Of a DNA stretch of 64,000 nt, positions 28,906 to 38,871 are shown piece by piece; position 1 is the first letter of the stretch, and each line of letters opens with the position of its first letter. A program made the position numbers and the translations under genes. Source of the DNA: Bacteroidota bacterium (GTDB taxonomy: Bacteria > Bacteroidota > Bacteroidia > Cytophagales > Cyclobacteriaceae); assembly GCA_024280115.1 (NCBI GenBank), contig JAJRQT010000149.1:1-64000 (forward strand). Reading direction: 5' to 3'. The notes below the pieces were generated by a model. The model was not told the DNA's origin, did not search any database, and worked only from the letters and a program-made list of their open reading frames with translations.

Positions 28906-29814
28906 ATGTCTGAAATACTTTCCATTGAAAACCTCGTAAAAGATTATGGCAAAATAAAAGCTGTAAACAAACTTTCCATGGAAGTTGAGGAAGGAAGTGT
29001 ATATGGGCTACTCGGTCCGAATGGAAGTGGTAAAACGACAACCCTGGGGATAATCCTGGATGTGATTAAGAAAACTTCCGGCAAATACAACTGGTTTGGG
29101 AGCACTTCGAGCAGCGAATCCAGAAAAAAGATAGGCGCCATACTAGAGGTCCCGGCATTTTATCCTCATTTGTCAGCAAGACGCAACCTTCGAATTATCA
29201 CTAAAATAAAAGGCAAAGGAGCAGACAGCATTGATGAAGTGCTCAAGCTCGTCAATCTTCATGACCGAAAAGATGATCCTTTCAGAACTTTTTCTCTGGG
29301 TATGAAGCAACGACTTGCTATTGGAGCTGCATTAATTTCCAATCCTCCGGTACTCATTCTCGATGAACCCACCAATGGTCTGGACCCTCAGGGTATCGCT
29401 GAAATCCGGAAGCTTATTCTACAGGTAGCGGGGCAGGGAAAAACAATACTATTAGCCAGTCATTTACTAGATGAAGTTCAGAAAGTATGCACGCACTTCA
29501 TAGTTTTAAATAAAGGAAGAGGAATATATTCCGGATTGGTGGACGAAGTATTAAATACTTCAAACACCATAGAAATCGCATCGAAAGATCTGCAAAAACT
29601 ATCAAAAGCGGTTAAAGAATTTAGCCACCTAAATAGCCTGGAAGAGGAAAAAGATCTGCTTGCTATACAACTCAATAATTCTGTGGATACACATGCCTTG
29701 AATACATTCCTTATTGAAAAGGGGATTGTGCTCACACATCTGGCCATCAGAAAAAGTAGCCTTGAACAGAAATTTTTAAAGATATTGGAGGAATCGGATG
29801 ATCAGACTGTTTGA
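28906..29814 (+). CDS. ABC transporter ATP-binding protein
   Basis: This 302-residue ATPase has Walker A GPNGSGKTT (residues 38-46), the signature region FSLGMKQRLAIGAAL and Walker B VLILDEPTNGLDP. It is of the CcmA/NatA export type, with a C-terminal extension (230-302) common in that group. It overlaps the permease gene by 17 bp. The substrate is unknown. Location behind an ECF sigma switch suggests an envelope-stress or peptide-resistance function, as in BcrA-like systems. Confidence 0.88.
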   Translation: MSEILSIENLVKDYGKIKAVNKLSMEVEEGSVYGLLGPNGSGKTTTLGIILDVIKKTSGKYNWFGSTSSSESRKKIGAILEVPAFYPHLSARRNLRIITKIKGKGADSIDEVLKLVNLHDRKDDPFRTFSLGMKQRLAIGAALISNPPVLILDEPTNGLDPQGIAEIRKLILQVAGQGKTILLASHLLDEVQKVCTHFIVLNKGRGIYSGLVDEVLNTSNTIEIASKDLQKLSKAVKEFSHLNSLEEEKDLLAIQLNNSVDTHALNTFLIEKGIVLTHLAIRKSSLEQKFLKILEESDDQTV

Positions 29815-30619
29815 AATCGAATGGCTAAAGCTTAAAAACTACAAGGTTTTTTGGGCCCTGATTATAACGTATTTCCTGGGATTAATCCTTGTATTGTCCA
29901 GCGGAATGTTCCTTATGCAGTTTTTTAAATACAAAGGCGCAGAATTTAAGGGGATTGATCCGACTATAATTCCGCTTTACGACTTTCCGGATGTTTGGCA
30001 AAATATGACTTACATCGCCACTTTCTTCAAAATAATACTGGCATTCATAGTGATTATATCCGTAACCAATGAAATCGGATACAGAACAATGCGGCAAAAT
30101 GTTATTGAAGGATTGAGTAAATGGGAATTCCTTTTGTCAAAACTTTCCCTTGTATTCATGCTTTCATTTGCTGCAACTGTCTTTTTATTTTTTGAAGGCC
30201 TGATCACAGGATTGATCTATTCAACAGTTAAGGATCTTCGTTCAATTTTTAGTGAGCTGGAATTTTTAGCAGGCTATTTCCTGGAGGTTTTTACATTTCT
30301 ATCATTTGCTTTGCTGATTGGAATTCTGCTAAAAAGAGCAGGTTTTGCCATTGTGCTCATTTTTATGTACACCTTAATTTTTGAACCTTTTCTTACCATC
30401 AATCTTGAACACAATCCTCATATCTATGAATCATTGAAGTCAATATCGCCATATTTACCGATCAGGTCCTTAAACAATTTGATCAGTGTTCCTTTTCAGC
30501 GGTACGTTTTTATGGAAATTCAGGATTTCATTGCATGGAAAGACGTATTTATCGTTTTAGGATGGTTAATAATTTATCAGTTTTCGATTTATAAGCTGCT
30601 GGATAAAAGGGATATTTAG
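29798..30619 (+). CDS. ABC-2-type transporter permease
   Basis: This 273-residue inner-membrane protein has about six predicted helices and is the partner of the overlapping ATPase. The N-terminus LFEIEWLKLKNYKVFW matches ABC-2-type permeases, as does the NEIGYRTMRQNVIEGLSKWEFLLSKL loop. A homodimer with two ATPase subunits is likely. It ends the sigma/anti-sigma/DUF4252/ABC operon. Confidence 0.83.
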   Translation: MIRLFEIEWLKLKNYKVFWALIITYFLGLILVLSSGMFLMQFFKYKGAEFKGIDPTIIPLYDFPDVWQNMTYIATFFKIILAFIVIISVTNEIGYRTMRQNVIEGLSKWEFLLSKLSLVFMLSFAATVFLFFEGLITGLIYSTVKDLRSIFSELEFLAGYFLEVFTFLSFALLIGILLKRAGFAIVLIFMYTLIFEPFLTINLEHNPHIYESLKSISPYLPIRSLNNLISVPFQRYVFMEIQDFIAWKDVFIVLGWLIIYQFSIYKLLDKRDI

Positions 30620-30687
30620 TATCTAAATTCTGATATTCGTGTATTTTTTGGCAAAAGTTTAGTAATTGAATGATACGTATAAATGGT

Positions 30688-30803
30688 AAAAGATTGAATA
30701 GAGATTGAAGGGATTGGGAGGATTGAATTATTACTCTCCATCAATCTCTTATCAATCTTATTTTCTATCATCATCAATCTTTTTCTCAACCTTATTTTGG
30801 TTC
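30688..30803. repeat. Imperfect inverted repeat built from GATTGA units
   Basis: GATTGA or GATTGG occurs several times on the plus strand (30691-30728), followed by an ATTACT spacer and TCAATC units (30740-30783), so the region can form a long imperfect hairpin. It lies after the ABC operon and before the toxin-antitoxin pair. Repeats of this type occur in Bacteroidota; this may act as a terminator. Confidence 0.45.
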
Positions 30804-30887
30804 TGGCTTGTCTAGGTTAGGTTTATAGGTATGAAGTACCTGCGACAGGATCTATTGCCAAAACGATGTTTTGTTATTTGTGGGGCT

Positions 30888-31349
30888 CTATTCCTTATTT
30901 TTGTTTAGAAGAGATTCAATCACCTGATCTGATATTCTGAAATCAGTTAACTTGAGTTTCTCTATCAATGGCCGAATCTTACTTATTAATCCAATAGATT
31001 TTGCTTTATTTATCACACCAAGTGTGCCTGTGAAAGTCAATCCTAGCCTTTTTGCAAGTTTTCTAGCTCTCAAATCATCGAGAATTAATAGAGAATTCTT
31101 ATGATTTATGGCAAGTGCTATTGCGGATGCTTCTCCCAAATCAACTTGCGTCTCAATAACTTTTTGATATTTTTTATCTTCAGTTGACTCAACATTTATC
31201 CAATCTGGTAGAGGTTTACCGTATTCTTCAAAAATCTCAATTGTAGTATAAATACTATTATAAACTCCTTTTAATAAATCCAATTGATTAATTTTATCAA
31301 GGATAATCAAGACACTTGCATCTGCAATTACATATCTAGGCATTTGCAA
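30888..31349 (-). CDS. DUF3368 (PIN-like) putative toxin
   Basis: This 153-residue protein has the acidic residues of a PIN-type nuclease: Asp in VIADASVLI, Glu in LGEASAIALA and Asp in LLILDDLRARKLA. DUF3368 proteins are VapC relatives usually paired with UPF0175 proteins, as here. It would cleave RNA and is kept in check by the upstream partner, whose gene overlaps by 14 bp. Activity is not shown by sequence alone. MPRY at 31343 is an alternative start. Confidence 0.83.
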   Translation of the reverse strand: MQMPRYVIADASVLIILDKINQLDLLKGVYNSIYTTIEIFEEYGKPLPDWINVESTEDKKYQKVIETQVDLGEASAIALAINHKNSLLILDDLRARKLAKRLGLTFTGTLGVINKAKSIGLISKIRPLIEKLKLTDFRISDQVIESLLNKNKE

Positions 31350-31563
31350 TATCTGATTCTAAGTCATCCACTGAATCACTAAAAACGGATACTCCATATT
31401 TACCTAATAACTCAATAAAGGTTCTTTTCGATATCCCTGCCAAATCAGCAGCTTGTCCAGAAGAAAGAGTACCATCCTCATATAGTTTTGAGGCTATTAT
31501 CATTGCAAGCTCATTATCACCCTTATCAACGGAATCCGGTATCTTTAAACATAAAGTCCTCAT
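31336..31563 (-). CDS. UPF0175-family putative antitoxin
   Basis: This 75-residue protein begins LKIPDSVDKGDNELAMIIASKLYEDG and continues with SSGQAADLAGISKRTFIELLGKYGVSV, the UPF0175 helix-turn-helix type domain. It is the usual partner of DUF3368 PIN-like toxins. It overlaps the toxin gene by 14 bp and is transcribed first, as is common for antitoxins, and probably represses the pair. Confidence 0.83.
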   Translation of the reverse strand: MRTLCLKIPDSVDKGDNELAMIIASKLYEDGTLSSGQAADLAGISKRTFIELLGKYGVSVFSDSVDDLESDIANA

Positions 31564-31579
31564 ACTTTTATCTTTTAAA

Positions 31580-31587
31580 CAAAGTTA
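31580..31587 (-). promoter_or_regulatory. -7 promoter element of the toxin-antitoxin pair
   Basis: On the minus strand TAACTTTG matches TAnnTTTG, 17 bases before the antitoxin start. The -33 position is a weak match. Confidence 0.35.
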
Positions 31588-31827
31588 AGATTTTTCTCCA
31601 TATAAGAAATCATTCAACTTACCTTAGTCCCGCAGCTTCCAACTAACTCTCCAATTTCAGTATGCATACATCAAATTTTCCCATCTGCTTTTAGAAAACA
31701 TAAACGAGGCAAATCGATGGCTAAGCAATTATGATGATAAATTTAAATACGGCAAAGTCCAGTTGGTCAATTTTGTCTAAAGTTCTCAGAACCTGCGACA
31801 GACCATTTCTCAGGTTAGGAAAATATG

Positions 31828-34800
31828 TTATTCCTTTTGTTTTGATAAATATTCCTGATATTCTCCTGTTCCCACCTCACGCGTATTGTACTTTTCCTGA
31901 TACGAATTATGCTTATTATCTGTTGGATAATTTTTATTTTTCTCATACGGATATTGGCTCATGCCATGGAAAGGTAATGGCGGTACAGTTTGTCCTAATG
32001 CCGTGTTCAAATCACCGTCTTTTACCCATCCGACACTGTAAATCAGGAAGTCGCGTTTCCATCCTTCTCGGAGTTTAGGCAGTTTTGTGGCATCAAAGCT
32101 GATTGTAGTCTCATCTCCTGCATTGGCGATGATGTACATGTCGTCCGCTTCCTGCAGCAATTCAGTCACATCTCCATATCTTGTATATGTCCCTTTCAGG
32201 TCACGCCATTTCTGGCCTGTGGATACTTTGCTATAATCAAACCAATGAGGTCCATATCTTCCACCTTTCCTGGATTTTGCCGAAAATCCCCGGTAATGAT
32301 AATCCGCCGATGCAGGAACCATCTTTGTCATTTCAATGCTGATATCCTCATCCTTTGAGAAAAAGATATAATCCCAATAAATCTCCATGTTGGTCCTGAT
32401 TTTCATCTTCCGGTCTTTGGACAAGAATTTATCTGAAAGATCGACAATAATAGTCTTGTTCTTTCCACTTGGGAAACCAATGTTTGCAATCACTTCTTCC
32501 CAATCCCCATTTTCATTGATCACTTCCAGGGAAGGGCGTTTGATCTTTAAGAAATCAGATTGAGACAGCGCCACATTGATGCTGGCGTCTGTCGGGAAAA
32601 TCCAACCATTCAGGAACAGGTGAAGGTTTTTAGTGTCCTGAACATCTCCCAAATCCATGATCAGGTCTTTCATCTCAGTGATGCCCTGGTACTTTTCCCG
32701 TTTGAAGTTAGAGATGTATATATGATCTTTTTTGTTGATAAATTCTTTCAAATTTTTTCCCTTTCCATCAACTACAGTGACGGGAGTTTGATGATTATTC
32801 ACCTTATAAACTTTTAATTCAGGATACGGAGGAGCGGTAAATTTCTCATCGACATATATCTCTGCCTCTGCGGGATGATCCACGGCAATCAGCTTGATCT
32901 CATCTGCATAGATGGTCTCCCAAAGCTCTTCGGTCATCTGTATGGAATATTTGCCATTTTTTTCCTGAAGCAGCTCTCCCGGGATTTTCAGGTATTCTTC
33001 GGAAGCGTTGGCAAATGCATAAGCCTTTTTACCTCCCATAATACCCAATGGCATGCCAAGGGCACTGCGCCACATCATGTCTTTTACAAACACATATTCT
33101 GTCCCATTCCAGGTGTAGAGGAACGGGCAGCTGCCTTTAAGCTCCTGGGTTTCAATCAAATCCTGGTCGCTACCAGGTGAGAAAATATTTTGAGGCACCC
33201 CATTGGTCCAGAGAATTCGGACAACATCTGCCTTTTCACGCTGACCAAGACCAAAGTGTGTTCCCGGTTCAGTGATCATTTTCATCTGATACAGATCGCC
33301 GGCTCGTACTTCTACCTTAGCGCCAATTCCAAAATAGTTATTCTTCCCGCTTCCAGTTCTCAATCCTACCAATTGAATCTTTAAATGATGATTGGCATTT
33401 CCCCCATCATTTCTAAGCAATTTTATGCCACCATCCAATTCAACCAGAAAAATATCCAAATCACCGTCCTGGTTATAGTCTGCCAATTCAATTTGCCTTC
33501 CATTTGTGATATTTTCTGGCAACAGATATGATGCATCAGAAAATCCATCGCCGTCATTATGCAATAGAAAAATTCCTTTTTTCCCAGGATCTGCCGGTTG
33601 ACCAGCGATTAAAATATCGGAAAATCCATCGTTGTCAAAATCAAAAATAGCGGCGTCGTAGCAAATTAATCCTTCAATTGCCTGGTTGATGAATTCAGTG
33701 TAATTGGAATTCTCAAATGTTCCATCTCCTTTATTGTGAAATAATTTAATTCCTTCCTTACGGGAAATAATAAGTACATCGGGATGGCCATCATTGTCAT
33801 AATCTGATACCTCGACACCTTCACTTCCTTTTTCGAAAACTAATCCACTTTCCGTTGTTTGATCAATGAATTTACCCTGTCGCGAATTAGAATAAATTTC
33901 ACATGGGCCATCCACATTCGCAAAAATAAGATCGATATCTCCGTCACTGTCGAAATCCCCAAAGGCGAGATCTCGTGTATTATATGATTTACCGGATGTT
34001 TCCAAAGGTTCTTTAAAATCAGAAAAAGTGCCATCTCCATTATTCCTGAAAAATGAGTTTTTAGCTTTTCCGGCAATGATTAAATCCAGGTCCCCTTCAT
34101 GATCTAAATCAAAAAAAAGCGACTTATAGCCTATTCCGCTAAGCTTTGACCCTGCTGTCACATCTGTAAATACTCCTTTGCTCACATTGCTGTAAAGAAT
34201 ATTTGAGGTGCTGTTACAAATATAAAGATCGAGGAAACCATCATTATCATAGTCGATAAATCTGGCTGACTGGTCACGACCAGAATGAATGATTCCGGCA
34301 CTTTCAGCGATGTCTTTATATCTTCCAAAATCACTTATTAATAATAGATGAAATGTATTGTCGCTCTTTGAATACCCTGAAAAATAGAGGTCATGATCCC
34401 CATCCCCATCCATATCGCCAACTGCTATATTAGAAATGTAGCTTGCATCTGGGACCAATTTTCCAGGACCAATTAAATCGAGACCTGCTCCAACGGTCGC
34501 ATCCGTAAATTTCATAATATCCAGAATCGATTCTCCTTCCTGTAATCCCATTGAAGATTGATTCATAGAAATAATTGGTAAACCTACCGACGCGGTTTGT
34601 CCGCCTTTCAATTCATGGATTCCTGCCTGATATTCCTGTGTCAGTTTTAAAAAATTGTGGAAAATAAGAATCGGCGTGAGCGCTTCTTTTGGTTTCTTAT
34701 TTTGAAGTTCTCCAATTGCTTTTGAAAAATATTCCTGAGCTTCCGCTGGAAATTCAGGATAAATTTGTTGTGCTTCTTCCAGATTTTTCAATGCTTCATC

Positions 34801-35409
34801 TCCCTTTCCATTTCGAATAAGTGCTTCAACAAGGTAGAGTCTGGCGACAACATTGCCTGGGGAATTTTCAACTATTTTACGCATATAATTTTCCCATTGT
34901 GCAATGGACCGGGCATCTTTCGATCCTTCATATTTTTCAGCGATACTATATAAGGTCTTTACATGATCAGGTGCTATTTCTTCATTCTTTTTTAGCTCTT
35001 CCAGTGATGATTCCTGATCATTTTTTAGTTCATATACTTTTGCCAGATTCAATCGAATGTCCGGATCATCCGGAGCGAGTCCAACCGCTTTTAACAAATT
35101 TTTCTCAGCATCTTCATTCTTGCCCAGTCTTAAGTAAACAACTCCAAGATTGGCATATCCTGAAGCATCTTCCGGCGATAACTCAATTAATTTTTTAAAT
35201 TGTATTTCAGCATCTTCAAGTTTATTTTCTTCCAGGTATGCCAGGCCCAACGACTTTGCGGATAGTATTTCTGATAAAGTTTGTCTGTTATTATCATTGT
35301 CAATTTTCACTGAATCTGTAGAACGCTCTTCAGATCTTTTCCCATTATTACAGGAAAAAAATGATGTACCCAATGTGATGAAAAGCGTGAAAGCTAAGAG
35401 AATCTTCAT
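31828..35409 (-). CDS. Giant TPR, FG-GAP and ASPIC/UnbV surface lipoprotein
   Basis: This 1193-residue protein has a lipobox GTSFFSC near residue 20. TPR repeats cover about 45-230, then a beta-propeller of FG-GAP/VCBS units with Ca-binding loops (GDMDGDGDHD, DYDNDGFLD, DFDSDGDID, DYNQDGDLD) between about 310 and 675, an ASPIC/UnbV segment (about 680-760) and a further 430 residues with no recognised domain. It is probably on the cell surface. Function is unknown; relatives occur widely in Bacteroidota, often near carbohydrate-uptake genes. It is followed on the same strand by no other gene; the next upstream gene is another FG-GAP protein, 105 bp away. Confidence 0.85.
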   Translation of the reverse strand: MKILLAFTLFITLGTSFFSCNNGKRSEERSTDSVKIDNDNNRQTLSEILSAKSLGLAYLEENKLEDAEIQFKKLIELSPEDASGYANLGVVYLRLGKNEDAEKNLLKAVGLAPDDPDIRLNLAKVYELKNDQESSLEELKKNEEIAPDHVKTLYSIAEKYEGSKDARSIAQWENYMRKIVENSPGNVVARLYLVEALIRNGKGDEALKNLEEAQQIYPEFPAEAQEYFSKAIGELQNKKPKEALTPILIFHNFLKLTQEYQAGIHELKGGQTASVGLPIISMNQSSMGLQEGESILDIMKFTDATVGAGLDLIGPGKLVPDASYISNIAVGDMDGDGDHDLYFSGYSKSDNTFHLLLISDFGRYKDIAESAGIIHSGRDQSARFIDYDNDGFLDLYICNSTSNILYSNVSKGVFTDVTAGSKLSGIGYKSLFFDLDHEGDLDLIIAGKAKNSFFRNNGDGTFSDFKEPLETSGKSYNTRDLAFGDFDSDGDIDLIFANVDGPCEIYSNSRQGKFIDQTTESGLVFEKGSEGVEVSDYDNDGHPDVLIISRKEGIKLFHNKGDGTFENSNYTEFINQAIEGLICYDAAIFDFDNDGFSDILIAGQPADPGKKGIFLLHNDGDGFSDASYLLPENITNGRQIELADYNQDGDLDIFLVELDGGIKLLRNDGGNANHHLKIQLVGLRTGSGKNNYFGIGAKVEVRAGDLYQMKMITEPGTHFGLGQREKADVVRILWTNGVPQNIFSPGSDQDLIETQELKGSCPFLYTWNGTEYVFVKDMMWRSALGMPLGIMGGKKAYAFANASEEYLKIPGELLQEKNGKYSIQMTEELWETIYADEIKLIAVDHPAEAEIYVDEKFTAPPYPELKVYKVNNHQTPVTVVDGKGKNLKEFINKKDHIYISNFKREKYQGITEMKDLIMDLGDVQDTKNLHLFLNGWIFPTDASINVALSQSDFLKIKRPSLEVINENGDWEEVIANIGFPSGKNKTIIVDLSDKFLSKDRKMKIRTNMEIYWDYIFFSKDEDISIEMTKMVPASADYHYRGFSAKSRKGGRYGPHWFDYSKVSTGQKWRDLKGTYTRYGDVTELLQEADDMYIIANAGDETTISFDATKLPKLREGWKRDFLIYSVGWVKDGDLNTALGQTVPPLPFHGMSQYPYEKNKNYPTDNKHNSYQEKYNTREVGTGEYQEYLSKQKE

Positions 35410-35514
35410 AGAAAGGGTTTTTGAAAAGATATTTTAAATAATCTCACAATTTGCAGAGATGAAATTAGTGGAATTCAATGAATAAAAATCAAAATTCCAA
35501 ATTTTTCATTGCCC

Positions 35515-38500
35515 TTAGTTGCCATCTGAAAAGTTTGAAAGATCATTATATCTAAAGAATTGATAGAAGTCGTTATTGCATCCGGCCACGATTACTCTGC
35601 CATTTTTATAATTAAAAATTTTAAGCCTTTTCACATCATACGGAACCAGAAAGCCACTTTCTTTGTATTTGATAGTTGTAAAACCTCCCTGACCGTTGCC
35701 AGCCAGGAGCAAACCTATACCGGCATCAGCTCTTACTGTTTCAGGTTCGGTACCATAAAGATTTCCTGCGATTAGAATATCCTGGTTGCCATCCTTGTTA
35801 AAATCATCGATGATCATATCATTTATAGATGAAAACTGTGCCTCAATTGGAAGCTGATGAAATATGAATTTTCCATTTCCAAGGTTTTCAACATAAGAAC
35901 TTGCAAAAGTTTTTGCTTCATAGTGCAGGGCGTTTTTAAGGTTATTCTCACCATAAATCTCATAGACATCAGCTTTGGCAAACGCACTGAAAGTATCAAA
36001 TTTTTCTTCCAAAAGCGGCACTTGACGCACAGATCTGTTCCGCTCCCGAATTGGATACAATTTTTCACCCTGGTACTGGGCTAACACAAGATCGCTGGCA
36101 CCATTATTATCAAAATCATAGTAAAATACATGAAAAGGCTTTTCTTCCGTAGCCTTATATTCATAGTTCAATCCGAGGTTTCCAAGTACGAAATCCTGGT
36201 CGCCATCTTTATCCATATCCGCGGCCTCAATGCCAAACCACCAACCTGTAGTATTTTCAAAGCCAAGGTCAACCGTTACATTATTAAAACTTTTTCCATC
36301 ATTTTTTAAAATTGTCAAGGGCATCCACTCACCAACGAGAGCCAAATCGAGTAAGCCATCATTATTGTAATCGACCCAGGTTGCATCATTTACCATACCG
36401 ATTTTCATCAGATCTTTGGCTATTTTATTCGTCACATCTTCAAATTTTCCTCCATCATTTCTCAAAATTGTACTTTTAGCAGGCGTCGGATATTGCCAGG
36501 GCGTATGCCTGCCCGCGATAAAAAGATCAATATCTCCATCCTGATCATAATCTGCGGGTATAACTGCAGCCCCACTGGCTGTTAATTTTGGCAAACCGTT
36601 ATCTGATTTGGAAAAATTGCCTTCGCCGTCATTCAAATATAATCTGTCCTGGTATGCGGGTGCGCCAGCTCTGTATTCATTTCCTCCGCTTACGACATAG
36701 AGGTCAAGGTCTCCATCGGAGTCCGCATCGAAGAAAAGTGCATCAATATCTTCCGACTTTTTATCTATTGATAATTCAGAAAAAGGTAAAATTCCAAAAG
36801 AGCCATCTGACTTTTGGTTAAAGAGTCTTCCCTGAATTCCTGCCGAACCTCCCATAAAAATATCTTCAAGTCCATCGCCATTTATATCACCAATAGCAAA
36901 GCAAGGGCCTCTGTCAGAAAATTTATGTGGGAGCATTATCTGTTTTTCAAAATCGTCAAACTTATTTTCATTGTGCTTTATCACCAGTCCAATTTGTTCC
37001 GTTGCATTAATGAGAAAAGGTTTTCCGGGTGGGATTTCTTCCTTATGCTGAAAACTCGCATCGCTGTATTTTACTTCAATAATCCGATTGGCTTTTTGAT
37101 TTTTCAAAATGTTTCTTTTCCCATCTGGCCACTCAACAATTACCTTATCGACCTTGTTTTTAGCGCCAAGGCCGAAATGTGCAATATGTTCGCTTGTAGA
37201 ATACATCCCCCTTACGCTGGCGATTTCAAAATACTGTTTTACCCCATCTGCCTCAATCCAGACCTTGGCGTTCAATGTAGTTTTTCCCGGCTGATCAGCA
37301 ATTGGGATTATTCTTAAAAAATGATTATCCGGTTGTCTATCAGCATTATTCTGATAAATGAATGCGTAGTCATTTATATTATTAATGACCAAATCCAGGT
37401 CTCCATCATTGTCGAGGTCACCATAGGCAGAACCATTAGAAAATGATTTCTCTTCCAATCCCCATTCGTTGCTTACTTTCTCAAAACTATAATCGCCATT
37501 ATTTTTAAATAAATAGTTTTGCAATTTCTCAGATGGAGAAATATTCATGGCCTCTTCGATATCAACCAAATCCCAAATGGAGACTCCTTCCGGGTTGGGA
37601 TTTTTTTTGAGATACTCGTGTACTTTGGTTTCCAGGTATTTCGGAAAAATTCTGGCAGCATCGTTGTCACGAATATCTCTCATCAATCCATTTACTATAT
37701 TTATGTCTTTCAGGCCATCATTGTCAAAATCCGCCATGAGGACTGACCAGCTCCAATCAGTCGCTCCGATTTTTCCAAGCTGAGCTATATCGCTGAATAA
37801 ACCATCGCCATTGTTCAGATGGAGCATATTAAACATGTATTGATGATGGCCTTTCTCTTTTACAACTTTCATGAAAGCCTTTTTTGGCATCCCGCTCATG
37901 TTGCTTTTTCTGCGAATATTATCTTCAGCAACCATGTCCAATACAAAAAGATCCATCCATCCATCGTTGTTGATGTCTGCAGCATCCACGCCCATGCTGC
38001 TGAATGAGATGTGCCTTGTCATCTCAAATGTTTTGTCGGTGAATGTGCCGTCACCATTATTTATATAAAAGAAATCTCTTACCCAATAGTCATTTGCAAT
38101 ATAAATATCCGTCCATCCGTCATTATTCAAATCAACAGCTGATGCACTGTTTGGAAAGCATGGCACAAGCATTCCTGATTTCTTGGTAATATCAACGAAT
38201 TTCTCTCCCTGGTTTTCCATCAACCTGGGGCTGTATTCTTCAAGAAGTAACTCTGTTTTATAATATTTGGAATAGTCGCCGGGATTTGGAGGTTGATTCA
38301 GCAAAAAAATATCGAGATCTCCATCTTTGTCAAAATCAATAAATGTGGCGTGCCTGGTACGCTCACTGTTATCTAATCCATAGCTTTTTGACCTTTCCGA
38401 AAAGGTATTATCTCCATTATTAATATAGAGTTTATTTCTCCGCAATTCCCGGTCATCATCATACAATTCCCTTGTCACATATATATCCTGGAAACCATCA

Positions 38501-38871
38501 CCGTTTATATCTCCAAAAAGTATACCTGAAGACCAACCCCCGTTGTCGGTAATTCCAGCTTTTTCAGTGATGTCTTCAAAAACCATATTGCCCTTATTCA
38601 AGTACAATTTATCGCCCACTAAATTCCCTGCGAAATAAATATCCTGTAAACCATCATTGTTGATGTCTCCAATACCAACTCCTCCTCCTCCGTAATAATT
38701 GGAATAAATCATAATATTGGCTTTCTTGGTGTCCTTCAGCTCATTGTTAAAATAGATATTGGTTTGCTCTGGATTCAATTTTGTGAAGAGTTTTGTATTA
38801 TCCTGAGCACTCGTAATTTCCGGAATAAATGCTCCGATAGCCCATATGAAAAACACCATTAAATATCTCAT
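35515..38871 (-). CDS. Giant FG-GAP and ASPIC/UnbV exported protein
   Basis: This 1118-residue protein has a signal peptide ending TSAQ near residue 23, an FG-GAP propeller (about 60-520, with DINNDGLQD, DLNNDGWTD, DFDNDGLKD), an ASPIC/UnbV segment (about 535-610) and a second propeller (about 655-1085, with DINGDGLED, DADSDGDLD, DYDQDGDID). It lacks the TPR and the lipobox of its neighbour. The two genes probably form one transcript, 105 bp apart. Family members often act as extracellular calcium-dependent binding proteins; no catalytic domain is visible. Confidence 0.85.
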   Translation of the reverse strand: MRYLMVFFIWAIGAFIPEITSAQDNTKLFTKLNPEQTNIYFNNELKDTKKANIMIYSNYYGGGGVGIGDINNDGLQDIYFAGNLVGDKLYLNKGNMVFEDITEKAGITDNGGWSSGILFGDINGDGFQDIYVTRELYDDDRELRRNKLYINNGDNTFSERSKSYGLDNSERTRHATFIDFDKDGDLDIFLLNQPPNPGDYSKYYKTELLLEEYSPRLMENQGEKFVDITKKSGMLVPCFPNSASAVDLNNDGWTDIYIANDYWVRDFFYINNGDGTFTDKTFEMTRHISFSSMGVDAADINNDGWMDLFVLDMVAEDNIRRKSNMSGMPKKAFMKVVKEKGHHQYMFNMLHLNNGDGLFSDIAQLGKIGATDWSWSVLMADFDNDGLKDINIVNGLMRDIRDNDAARIFPKYLETKVHEYLKKNPNPEGVSIWDLVDIEEAMNISPSEKLQNYLFKNNGDYSFEKVSNEWGLEEKSFSNGSAYGDLDNDGDLDLVINNINDYAFIYQNNADRQPDNHFLRIIPIADQPGKTTLNAKVWIEADGVKQYFEIASVRGMYSTSEHIAHFGLGAKNKVDKVIVEWPDGKRNILKNQKANRIIEVKYSDASFQHKEEIPPGKPFLINATEQIGLVIKHNENKFDDFEKQIMLPHKFSDRGPCFAIGDINGDGLEDIFMGGSAGIQGRLFNQKSDGSFGILPFSELSIDKKSEDIDALFFDADSDGDLDLYVVSGGNEYRAGAPAYQDRLYLNDGEGNFSKSDNGLPKLTASGAAVIPADYDQDGDIDLFIAGRHTPWQYPTPAKSTILRNDGGKFEDVTNKIAKDLMKIGMVNDATWVDYNNDGLLDLALVGEWMPLTILKNDGKSFNNVTVDLGFENTTGWWFGIEAADMDKDGDQDFVLGNLGLNYEYKATEEKPFHVFYYDFDNNGASDLVLAQYQGEKLYPIRERNRSVRQVPLLEEKFDTFSAFAKADVYEIYGENNLKNALHYEAKTFASSYVENLGNGKFIFHQLPIEAQFSSINDMIIDDFNKDGNQDILIAGNLYGTEPETVRADAGIGLLLAGNGQGGFTTIKYKESGFLVPYDVKRLKIFNYKNGRVIVAGCNNDFYQFFRYNDLSNFSDGN

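Noticed and set aside
36814..37317. Plus-strand ORF of 167 codons
   Set aside because: It is antisense to the 1118-residue FG-GAP gene and only mirrors its repeat structure.
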